Shown here: one piece after another, positions 1 through 9,191 of the stretch | How the letters are laid out: every line of letters starts with the position of its first letter | How positions within the stretch are numbered: position 1 is the stretch's first letter | NCBI GenBank assembly: GCA_905182985.1 | Contig: CAJJDN010000036.1 | Coordinates: 374,982-438,981 of the forward strand | Direction: 5' to 3' | DNA length: 64,000 bases | From: Paramecium sonneborni | Lineage: Eukaryota; Ciliophora; Oligohymenophorea; Peniculida; Parameciidae | Made by a program: the position numbers and the translations under genes | Notes under the pieces: model-generated | The model's input: only the letters and a program-made list of their open reading frames with translations | Told to the model about the DNA's origin: nothing | Databases searched by the model: none

Positions 1-1337
1 ATTGAAAGAAGTTTACCTAGATTAAGTCATATCAATCCTACTGTAACATTTTGTGCTGTTAAACTCATTCTTAAATATTTAGATTATCTTGATAATGGTG
101 ATCTAGTCAAAAATCTATGTAAAAAGATTTCACCTTCAATTATATCTTTATTATCTTGGAATTAACCTGAAATCTAATATACCATTCTCAGAAATATTTC
201 ATTAATTCTTTAAAAATTCCCTATTCTATTTGAAAATGAAGTCAAAGTCTTTTTTTGTTCTTTCAATGAACCTTATTATATCAAATATGAAAAATTAGAA
301 ATCATGGTTAGAATTTGTGATTCTAAAAATTTTCTTTAAGTATTAAATGAATTAAAGATATATATCAATGAAGCAGATCCTCATTTTGTCAGAAAAACAA
401 TTAAATCTATTGGTAAAATTGCTATAATGTATGATAAAGCACTTTAAGAGTAATAATTAATTAATTCCTTAGAGCTGTTACTATTTTAATTGAATTTGCT
501 AAAAATGTCTAATAAGCTAATGAACCTGTTCAAGAATTATTTATTTAAATGCAAATTCTTTATAGAAAAAATAGATATTTGTACAAGAGTAATGATAGTC
601 TCAAAATATTATTTAATATACTTGAATATGCTAATGAACCAGAAGCAAAGGTATATAAATAATAAATTATCTTTAGAGTGCATGTGCTTGGATAGTTGGA
701 GAATTTGCAGAATTCATTCCAAAATCTGTTGAAAAAATGTAAGAATATATAGATCACTTTTTATTGGAAGATCGATTAGTATAACTTTAACTTTTAACAT
801 CAGGAGTTAAACTTTATATTAAATATCCCTCATTATGTTCTGCACTTATTTAATAACTAATTAATTCTGCCAAAGATTCTTTTAATCCTGATGTTAGAGA
901 TAGAACTTATATTTATTGGAGATTATTGTCCACTGATCCAGAATTAGTTAAAAATTTAGTTTGCTATTAAGTTAAGGGTTCATAATAATTTTAAAAAGAT
1001 ATCCGATTATGGGAAACTAAGGATTTAATTATAGCTTTAGAAAACATGGGAAGTATAAGCAATTTATTTCACAAACTACCAAATTAACTCTATAAAAATA
1101 TTAAAGTTAGAAATAAGTATACTTATATTTTAATTAAGTCATTAAAAAGAAGCGAAAATATATAAGGTTGATGATAAATTGGAATCACCATCAAAGGAAT
1201 AATAGATTAAAAATGATCAATAAAATTAACCACCATAACAAAATTAAGATTTGGATCTATTAAATTTTGAAGAACCTGCTTCTAATAATAATTAAAGCAA
1301 TAATAAAAATAAAATAGATGTGTATGATTTAATTTGA
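1..1337 (+). CDS. beta-adaptin (AP complex beta subunit), 5' part missing
   Basis: Large subunit of a clathrin adaptor complex (AP-1/AP-2 beta type) that acts in vesicle coat assembly on Golgi, endosome or plasma membranes. The reading frame enters from outside the window. HEAT-trunk landmarks are clear: RPxLSHxNP-like start, '[21 protein letters not shown]', 'NEPEAK...[14 protein letters not shown]' and '[15 protein letters not shown]'. Three introns restore the frame: 450-472 (23 nt), 651-676 (26 nt) and 1117-1138 (22 nt). After the trunk comes a short Gln/Asn-rich hinge with an acidic clathrin-box-like 'LDLLNFEE', then the TGA at 1335-1337. No appendage (ear) domain follows, so the protein is shorter than animal AP-1/2 beta. 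It converges on the next gene with 34 bp between stop codons. Confidence 0.9.
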
Positions 1338-1371
1338 AGAATAAAATTTCACAAAAATTATATTGCTTTTT

Positions 1372-2692
1372 TCATTTATAATTTATTTAAAATTATTTGT
1401 ATTTCAAAACAATTATTATTTTAATTGGTGGGATTTTATTTATCAATAACATCTTTTTCTTCTTTTTGATTATTTTATTTGAAAAAATCTAGATGCTACT
1501 GTTTACTTAATATGAATGGAATATTTTATGTTAAATCTTATCTTATGGTTAAACTTTTGATATATCGAGGAATTGCTAGTATTTATTAGATAATAAATTT
1601 AATTCATCTTTAATCTAAAAATAAAACTAAAATAAATCTTAAATTAATGTAGAATATTCTTAATAATTTATTTATAAGATTTATTAAAACTTTAAATCGT
1701 AATATTAACATCTTAATATTTCTGTAATATCATTCATCTGATTAAACTTTTATTATTTCTTTAACAAAGTCTCTTCAAATATCATCATTTGATTGAAGAT
1801 GCTGAGTTTCTTTGATTAGTTCTGAGCGATATTATTTTCATAAAGAATTATACTTTTAAATTTCTTTAAGTATTATTAACTAATACTTCTTTGTTAATTT
1901 AATCCATCAATTTATCTCTAGACTTATTTTAATTATTATTATGATTCTAAACTGAATTTTTTGGATTATTAAAATCTTGAAAAAAAAACATTCATTTCTA
2001 ATTTAAATTAGGTTATTATAAAATAAGCATCTTCCAACAAAATTCCAAAAATTTTGTTTTGTGATTCAGGAATTAAATAGTTTTGGATATTTGAATAGTG
2101 GTAGAACCTGTCTGGATCTATTAATAAGGGATTTCTTAATAATATTATTCATTATTATTAGTGAAATGTTAAGATTTAATTATATTGAGTAAGGAAGTGA
2201 AGTTTAAAAAGTAAAACCAGTTTAATCCAAAGAATTTATTTACATAGAATTTGTGGAGTTTTAATTCCATATGCAATAATACTTTAATTTTAATTTTATT
2301 GGGGATTCATTTGTAGATTATAATGTTTCTTACTGAGATTTTTAAAGAAAACTAAACAAAGAAGTTTATTTATTAATAATTGTATCATCATGATGTTTGA
2401 TATCATAATTTGAGTTTACATTATTTTAATTAAAGGAAAACTATATAAAATGAGTATTATGAACAGAATGATTAATAGATAGAATAAGATTTGTAGTATA
2501 TGATGGTAGATGTTGATTCATCAATAATTCATTAGATTTTTATTATGATTGAATTTAAAAAAGAGTGTTAACTTTAAGAGTTTCTTGAAAATGGATTCTT
2601 TAGAGGTAGTTATTAATATAATAGTTTAGGTGGAGTAATTTGGTTGAATGATATATACGTTATTGTAAGTTGTTCTTAAATTTAGAAAACAT
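1372..2692 (-). CDS. unknown protein, frame broken near 2100-2150
   Basis: Unrecognised gene. It starts at ATG 2692-2690 ('MFSKFKNNLQQ...') and ends at TGA 1374-1372. The N-terminal half is Asn/Ser/Gln-rich. The C-terminal half (about 2090-1372) looks like a helical protein with Gln-rich stretches. The two halves lie in different frames: the first frame closes at a TGA near 2070, and the second is preceded in frame by a TGA at 2151-2149. No 20-35 nt GT-AG intron bridges them. A 109-nt intron (about 2247-2139) would, but nothing else in the window needs one that long. A one-base indel near 2105 or a pseudogene are alternatives. Its start codon is 18 bp from that of the divergent neighbour. Confidence 0.5.
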
Positions 2693-2710
2693 TAATTTAA
2701 TTAATTATAT

Positions 2711-3550
2711 ATGTCTTGTTAACGAATTACTGTAACAAAAAGAGGAGTGGAATTGTAAGAGTAATTAAAGGAGACTCTAAAGAAAAATTAGAAGATTCTG
2801 AAGGTAGAAAATTAACAAGTTTTATTTGATCAATAGTATTGGAATATATAATTCTAGAGATCTATTGAAGAGATAGAATATTAATAAGGAGTAATTCGAT
2901 GGATATATTAATCTTTTGGAATAAAGATTGAATTCTCCAGAGAAAATAAAGGTGTTTTTGAATCAGAGATTTAATAACTAGCCAAAATTTATACAAAATG
3001 AAGTTGATAAAGTGAGTTAGAAGATTTATAATTATGGAAATTCTTAATCTAGATCTAATCATTCTTTACCTTCTTTAGATTTTAGATAAATCTAACATTT
3101 AAAAACTAAATATAATGATGGATATTGGAATAGTCAGAATCTTTCAATGTCTGGAAATATGTGTAATTTATTTTAATTTGAGTAGTCTTCAAGCCTAAAG
3201 ATGATGAAATCAAAACGAGGAAGATTAATTATTTAATGTTTTAGGAGGCTAAAATAGAAAGAATGATTACAAAATATGATAAATTTAATGAGAAAGCATA
3301 ATTTATTCCTAATTTTGAAAAAGGAAAATAGAAAAATGAAAATTTAGCCAATGAATTATTAAAAGCAATGGAAACAAAGGATACTGAAACAAGAGTAGAA
3401 TCTATTCAAGAAATAAATTAGAAACATGTTTAAAATCTTGATTTATTGGAATATAACAATTAAAGAAAAGAGAGATTACATTAAACTATGACTGAATTGC
3501 ATAATAAAAAATATAAATAATATTGGGATAATCTAAGAGTTGGAAAATGA
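2711..3550 (+). CDS. unknown coiled-coil-like protein
   Basis: Unrecognised, about 260 residues, rich in Lys, Gln, Glu and Asn and predicted mostly helical by eye ('QLKETLKKNQKIL', 'MITKYDKFNEKAQ'). ATG at 2711 gives 'MSCQRITVTKRG'. Two short introns keep the frame: one of 22 nt near 2839-2860 and one of 23 nt near 3152-3174. The stop is TGA 3548-3550. No catalytic motif or membrane segment was seen. It shares an 18 bp gap with the divergent gene at 2692, so the two must share a promoter. The next gene, uL2, starts 39 bp downstream on the same strand. Confidence 0.6.
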
Positions 3551-3589
3551 TTAATCATTAATATTAAAATTTAAAATTTAATTTTAAAT

Positions 3590-4478
3590 ATGGGCAAGAG
3601 AATTCGAAGTAAGTTTTCTAACTTATATCATTATAGCATAAAGAAAGGGTAAATCAAACAGTGTTTTTAAAGCACATTAAAATTAAAGAGTTGGAAGTCC
3701 TTAATATAGACATCTTGATTATGCTGAAAGACATGGTTATGTTAGAGGTGTAATCTCTCAAATTATACATGATCCAGGAAGAGGAGCTCCATTAGCTAAA
3801 GTTGAATTTAATGATCCTTACAAATACAAAAAATAAACTAAACTTTTTATTGCTCCAGAAGGTGCTTATACTGGATAATATATTTATTGTGGTTCTAAGG
3901 GTAATTTAATATAATTACCATAATCTAGCATAATTAGCAACAGGAAATGTTTTACCTATTGGATCTATTCCAGAAGGTACTGTTGTATGTAATTTGGAAG
4001 AGCATCCTGGAGATAAAGGTGCTTTAGGAAGAGCTACAGGATGTTATGCAACTATTATAGGTCATTCTGATGATGGAGCATAAACTAGAGTTAGATTACC
4101 ATCTGGTACAAGAAAAACACTTAGTTCACTTTGCAGAGCCACAGTTGGTTTGATTTCTGGTGGAGGAAGAACTGAAAAACCTATACTTAAGGCTGGAAGA
4201 TAATTCCATAAATATAGAAGATTAAGAAAAGTATGGCCTAGAGTTAGAGGTGTAGCTATGAATCCAGTCGATCATCCACATGTATTTTTTATTTATTAAT
4301 TCTTATACAGGGTGGTGGTAATCAATAACATATTGGACATCCATCAACTCTATCAAGATATGCTCCACCAGGTCAAAAGGTAGGTCTTGTAGCTGCTAGA
4401 AGATCAGGATTACTTAGAGGAGGTGCTCAACTTAAATAAATGGACGAAGATTTAGCTGCTTAATAGGCTAAAAAATGA
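3590..4478 (+). CDS. RPL8: large ribosomal subunit protein uL2 (RPL8)
   Basis: Core protein of the large cytosolic ribosomal subunit, next to the peptidyl-transferase centre. The sequence follows eukaryotic uL2 end to end: 'MGKRIR', 'SVFKAH', '[20 protein letters not shown]', 'GAPLAKVEF', '[14 protein letters not shown]' and 'GGGNQQHIGHPST', with the conserved His in the last block. It has about 268 residues, near the usual 257. Three introns: about 28 nt after the sixth codon, 28 nt near 3901-3928, and about 29 nt splitting the '[15 protein letters not shown]' block (about 4282-4310). All Gln codons in the conserved parts are TAA/TAG/CAA as table 6 predicts. The stop is TGA 4476-4478. Confidence 0.97.
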
Positions 4479-4566
4479 TATTTTATTTAGCATTGTACAA
4501 TATTAGAAACTATTAAATGATTACTAGTTTTTTAGATTACTAATAATATTAATCAAATAAAAATTT

Positions 4567-5311
4567 ATGAATAATTATATGAATTAAAAGAAACTATAAG
4601 TTGAGCAAAAGTCTCCTCGTCTATTGATATTCCCAAAATAAAAATAGAATTAAGTTAATAGTAGAGCTGCTATGAATTATTTTACAGAAATGAAAAAAGA
4701 GCACTAATAAATAAGTCTCAACAAATAGGTTTTGCCTCCTGAATTCTATATATCTTTATTATCATTAGAGCCGAAACAATCTTTATTACATAACCCAAAT
4801 ATTGATTTAATACGAACTTTAGTTGATAGCTATCTAATTATTATTGAATAACTTCAAGGACAAGATGGATTGATGATTTATTTTAAGGATAAAATTAACA
4901 GTTTATTAGAATAACCCTAAGTTAGATAATGCATTTAAAACAGCGATAACATATAATTACAATAAATGCTAGAAAAAAGTTAACAATCTTATTGCAAATA
5001 ATCAAATATGGAAGAAATGGAAGCATATATGAATATGAATAAACCTTAAGTCAGAAATTCTTTAGCTACTTTTTTAACTATGCATGATAGATTAGAAAAA
5101 GAGTATGACAAAGCTTAGTAGATTTTATAAGATTATGATGATCATGTTGCCTAATTTGATGAAATGATGTAAAAGGATCTTGATAATTAAAAAAATGTAT
5201 TAGAAGATAGATTGAAAAAAAGAAGTAATTTCTGTTAATTAAATTAAAATAGATGATATTAAAAAAAGGTATTCTGGCCATGAATAGAGACCTAATCCCA
5301 ACAATTATTGA
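4567..5311 (+). CDS. unknown protein, helical C-terminus
   Basis: Unrecognised, about 235 residues. ATG 4567 gives 'MNNYMNQKKLQVEQ'; a second ATG four codons on is possible. The middle has 'LPPEFYISLLSLEP' and an alternating helical stretch 'LIRTLVDSYLIIIEQLQG'. The C-terminal third looks coiled-coil ('MHDRLEKEYDKAQQILQDYDD'). A 28-nt intron (about 5224-5251) keeps the last exon in frame and adds 'YSGHEQRPNPNNY' before TGA 5309-5311. Without it the frame closes early. It converges on the MORN-peptidase gene with 72 bp between stops. Confidence 0.6.
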
Positions 5312-5383
5312 TTATTTTTATTTTTATCTTATATTACATTCTTTATTTTGAAATTATTAAAATATAATTTATAAACTTAATAA

Positions 5384-7058
5384 TCATTCTTAATGAAGGA
5401 TTATGTGAGCATAATCATTACATATGACATTTTTTAAATGAAATCTTAATCTCTTAATGTACTTAAAAGGGACTTTATAATCAATCTTATGGACATCCTT
5501 ATTATGATATTTATATTGTAACATCACATTATAAATTGAATATAAAGAACAGTCATGTGTATTCTTTTGTTATTCTACTTCAAGGCATTATAAATTTAAT
5601 TTGTTAGGGAATATTGAAGCTACAGCAGATAATATTTATTAATCATTTTTAGTGGCATAAGAATTAAGCATATATAATGTTTCATTTTAGTATACTACTA
5701 CTAAAAAATGTACTTAATCAGCATTCAAAATAAATATAATCTTACGATATTTTTAGTATTAATTGATTATTTACTAATATTTTAATGATATCTTTAGATC
5801 TTTAGGATCTATTTAACTTATCTAACTTGTAAATATATCTTATGATTAAGATGTATTAAATAGATATATCTATTCTTTTAAGACATTTTTATAATAATCA
5901 CTTAAGATTCTTAGATAATAATCAACTAATAATTAATTTATCCATTTATCTTCAGTCAATCCAGAGAAAAAATAATTATTAATTGAAATATCTTTATGAT
6001 TAGCTAAATATCTAGTAGAATTTATATTTAAATCCAATTTATATTCATTCTTTTTCACTACTTAATCATTCATATAATAGATTTCTTATAGTTAGGATCC
6101 ATTCTACTTTTTTGTAATAAATGGTCCTTATTTCATATTATTCTAATAATATCCAGTTGTAATAGTTTAATTAGGATTTGTTGTAATTGATTCTCCATGT
6201 TTTAATCCATTCTAAAAATTACCTTCAAACTTTTATTTTTAGATTTTAAAGTCTAAAAAACCTTTTCCTGTTGCTAATCCATCTATAAATTAGCCCTTAA
6301 ATTCAAATGCTCCATCACAAATCAAAATTCCTTATCCATTTGGTAAAAATGTTTATTATTCTATTTATCCTATGTATTTAAACGCTGTTTAGTTAAAGTC
6401 TTCTTACACAGGATTATAAAATGGTTTTCTTGTGGATATGTAGATATTGACATGATTATAATTATAAATTTCATTGCTAATTTTCGACAATTTAATTCTA
6501 TTTATTATAATTTAATTACATATCTCCACTTGGCCTTTATAAAAAGGTATTATTTGTTCTGATTTTCAATGATTTAAATTATTAATCTGTATTTCCTTTT
6601 TTTTATTCTTTCTCAATAATCTATGCAATATTAAAATATAATTAATCAATTTCTTTATTGAATTATTCTAATGTTTCAATCTATTATTAATCATCTTAAA
6701 TATTCAAATTACTTAAACTCAATAAGATTTGATAAAATTATTTAAAAGTCTCTTTTGAAATTTAATTTTTATATTTTATTTCTGATGTTAATGCTTCATC
6801 AATAAAATATACCTCTAAGTCTTTATTTTGGTTTTTCCATATATAAAAACTGCTTAAGTTTTTTTTTATAATTAATTCAGCATCTTATTTGAATTCTAAT
6901 TTATTTAGAAAATGTTAGATGATTTTTCTGAACTCAGCTCTTTATTATTATTTAAATGTTCTAAACATATCTGCATGTTCTTTATTATTCTATTTCCCAA
7001 AAAGCATGTAGGAATTGTCTTTCTTATCCTTATAAAATGGAAAAAGCTCCGATAACAT
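5384..7058 (-). CDS. MORN-like and Ulp1-like (C48) cysteine peptidase protein
   Basis: About 550 residues in three parts. The N-terminal third is unrecognised and helical. The middle has Gly-Asn MORN-like repeats ('GQGILICDGAFEFKGQF', 'QKFEGNFQNGLKHGES'). The C-terminal ~190 residues resemble the Ulp1/SENP fold: a 'DKWINQLLVDYYLRIL' entry helix, 'QVHFLVVVY' supplying the His, 'MLNSY' where Asp or Asn sits, and 'EQQKNTHDCSLYSIYN' with the Gln and the Cys. Ulp1-type enzymes cleave SUMO or related modifiers, so a deconjugating role is inferred, with Asn as the third catalytic residue. One 22-nt intron lies near 6499-6520. ATG is at 7058-7056; TGA at 5386-5384. Confidence 0.75.
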
Positions 7059-7101
7059 AATCTAGTAATCCTTTATAAATTATTAATAATCTAATTATTA
7101 A

Positions 7102-8154
7102 ATGAATTTACGTTTTTTAATACTTCTAATAACAATAGCTTTTGCTTATGATAGAGTGAAAGCTGAGTAATAAATAGAGAAAAGTATTACATTAGAGAAT
7201 GACAAATTTATTTAAGATATAACATTTTAAGAACCATTTTTGGAAGCACCTGTAATTTATATCACTTTAAATAAATTATCAATGGCCAGTTAAAAATATG
7301 GATTTGAAATTGATGTAGCCGAGGTAAATACAAAAGGATTTAAAATAATTTATAAAAAATATATTGAAGATCCAATTACACTATAAGTTTAATGGTTAGC
7401 ATTATTTGATCCTAGGGTTGAAGTGGCTTATTATACATCTTTCAAATAATAATTGATTGTTCCAGTATATGAAGATAATTTTGCATATTCAATTATTGGT
7501 GTTTAAGGTAGTTCAAATTAAGTTGGAATTTAAGTAGAAAAAATAGATAATGGAAATGCTTATTTGTAAGTAACAAATTCTGTAAAGATGATAAAATTAT
7601 GTATAATATCTGGATCAAAGAATGCTTTATATCCTAAATTTATCCCATTTTCTGTATCTAATAATCATCCTTGGGTAAAAGAATAGAAAGGTAAGGCATT
7701 TATTAGTTTTTCATATGATTTGAATATTGATAAACCGATATTGATAGGTGGTATTACTGAATTTATTTTCAAGAGTTAATCTATAAAAATTCAATTATAA
7801 AACTTAAAGTATGATGATAAAGTATTAGCAGAAATAGGAACTTGTATTATAATTATCTGATATTTAGGGAATGATGCATAATTAATTTAAGCCTAAGTTT
7901 CAATATTGGCATATGTTGTTGATGAAGATTTGATTTTATCAGACAAGAATTGCGTTGAATTATTTGAATAATGTTATTTCTAGGGAAAAACAATTAAAAT
8001 TTGTAAAGAAGGAGATGGACAAAATTTGGAAACAGAATTTAAATTTAAAAGCTTTATTGTTCCTAGATTCAAATAATTTGAACTTGTAAACAATAAAGAT
8101 GTTCAATAATTAATGGGAATAGAATCTTGTGTTGATGAAATTATATTGAAATGA
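7102..8154 (+). CDS. secreted H-type-lectin-like protein
   Basis: About 340 residues. The N-terminus 'MNLRFLILLITIAFAYDRVKA' is a textbook signal peptide, so the protein enters the secretory path. The next ~100 residues match the H-type lectin pattern: 'ITFQEPFLEAPVIYITLN', then 'VNTKGFKIIYKKYI', then 'LQVQWLALFDP'. H-type lectins bind carbohydrate in extracellular or cell-surface settings; the ligand here is unknown. A second beta-rich part with several Cys follows, which may repeat the fold. A 24-nt intron lies near 7845-7868. The stop TGA 8152-8154 is only 4 bp from the stop of the opposing gene. Confidence 0.75.
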
Positions 8155-8158
8155 AAAA

Positions 8159-8538
8159 TCAATTATTTTCTTAATTATTTTTTAAATTAACAAAATAATT
8201 ATCTTATTTATCTTCTTAATTATCATCTAAATCTTCATGATCTTCATCATTATCTTCTAATTCTTTATCTACCTATTATTTTTTTATGATTAGATTTCCA
8301 TCTCATCCATAAATTCATCATCTTTTTTTCATCCATTTGTACTTTGCTGTAGCTAATTCTGTATAAATTTAGTTTATCTTAAACTATGACTCTTATAAGA
8401 TTTTACTAATATCAAAATATATCTATTTCCAATTCTATTGATACCTACTTCTTCTTATTCTATTTCTTCCTTTTCTTGAGACTCTAGAAAATTTGTAAAT
8501 TAATCCCACTCATTAACTATGTGAAACCAAGGTTTCAT
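8159..8538 (-). CDS. small acidic-tailed protein, splice structure uncertain
   Basis: Unrecognised. ATG 8538 gives 'MKPWFHIVNEWDQFTNF', then Glu-rich sequence. The last ~45 residues are strongly acidic ('ELEDNDEDHEDLDD'), ending at TGA 8161-8159. The middle can be spliced two ways. A 23-nt intron gives 'QIYTELATAKYKWMKK' but then needs a frame change. A 41-nt intron starting in 'AAGTACAAATGG' joins N- and C-terminal frames directly. Two A7 homopolymers lie in the conflict zone, so an assembly indel is possible. The tail overlaps the 3' flank of the opposing lectin gene. Confidence 0.45.
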
Positions 8539-8863
8539 AATTAAATATAAAAAGACTTTCCATTTAAATCAGAAATTAATGATTCCTTACTATTTTAACT
8601 AATTAATTTCATCTTTATACCTTCATATCAATAAAACTAATCTACTGATAACATAGGCTAAAAATTATATTGTATTTTCTTTATTTAATCTTTTAAAAAA
8701 GTTTATATCGATATATATTGTGATAGAGTTTGTATGTATTTTAAGTTAAATTAATATTATGAGATCTTAAAAATAAATAAAATGAGAAAAATAAAAATAT
8801 ATTAAATGTTATGATTAATTTGAAGGTACTTATATAAATATAAATAATTAAAAATATTAATAC
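8539..8863. other. 325 bp without a supported gene, tRNA upstream flank
   Basis: AT-rich spacer between the small acidic gene and tRNA-Lys. It includes the 5' flanks of both. No ORF with plausible composition and no recognisable element was seen. Confidence 0.5.
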
Positions 8864-8937
8864 GCCCGGATAGCTCAGCTTGGTAGAGCGAGAGACTCTT
8901 AATCTCTAGGTCCAGGGATCGAGACCCTGTTCGGGCG
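8864..8937 (+). tRNA. tRNA-Lys (anticodon CTT)
   Basis: A full cloverleaf can be drawn. The acceptor stem GCCCGGA pairs with TTCGGGC (one G-T) plus a G discriminator. The D arm is GCTC/GAGC. The anticodon stem AGAGA/TCTCT holds loop CTCTTAA (anticodon CTT, Lys AAG codons). The T stem is CAGGG/CCCTG. There is no intron and CCA is not encoded. A run of seven T's from 8942 serves as Pol III terminator. The T loop reads ATCGAGA, with A instead of T at position 54, which is unusual for an elongator tRNA and weakens the box B match. Confidence 0.95.
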
Positions 8938-8941
8938 TAAA

Positions 8942-8955
8942 TTTTTTTATTTTTA
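8942..8955 (+). terminator. Pol III poly-T terminator of tRNA-Lys
   Basis: T-rich run directly after the tRNA 3' end (TTTTTTTATTTTT), the normal stop signal for RNA polymerase III. Confidence 0.8.
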
Positions 8956-9191
8956 ATAACGATATAAATTTTTATTAATCAATAAATAAAAATTTTAGGG
9001 TCTTATATTATTTTGAACATATTACCATATATGTTTTTTTAGTTTTGAAGAAAATAAAAATAAAAGTTTTTTATGTTGCATTTTTCTCATATTAAAGTTT
9101 TTGTAAATTATAATATATTGATACTGTAATAACAGGATCTGATAATGATTTAAATTTTGATAATTATTAAAATTTATATATATTAATTATA

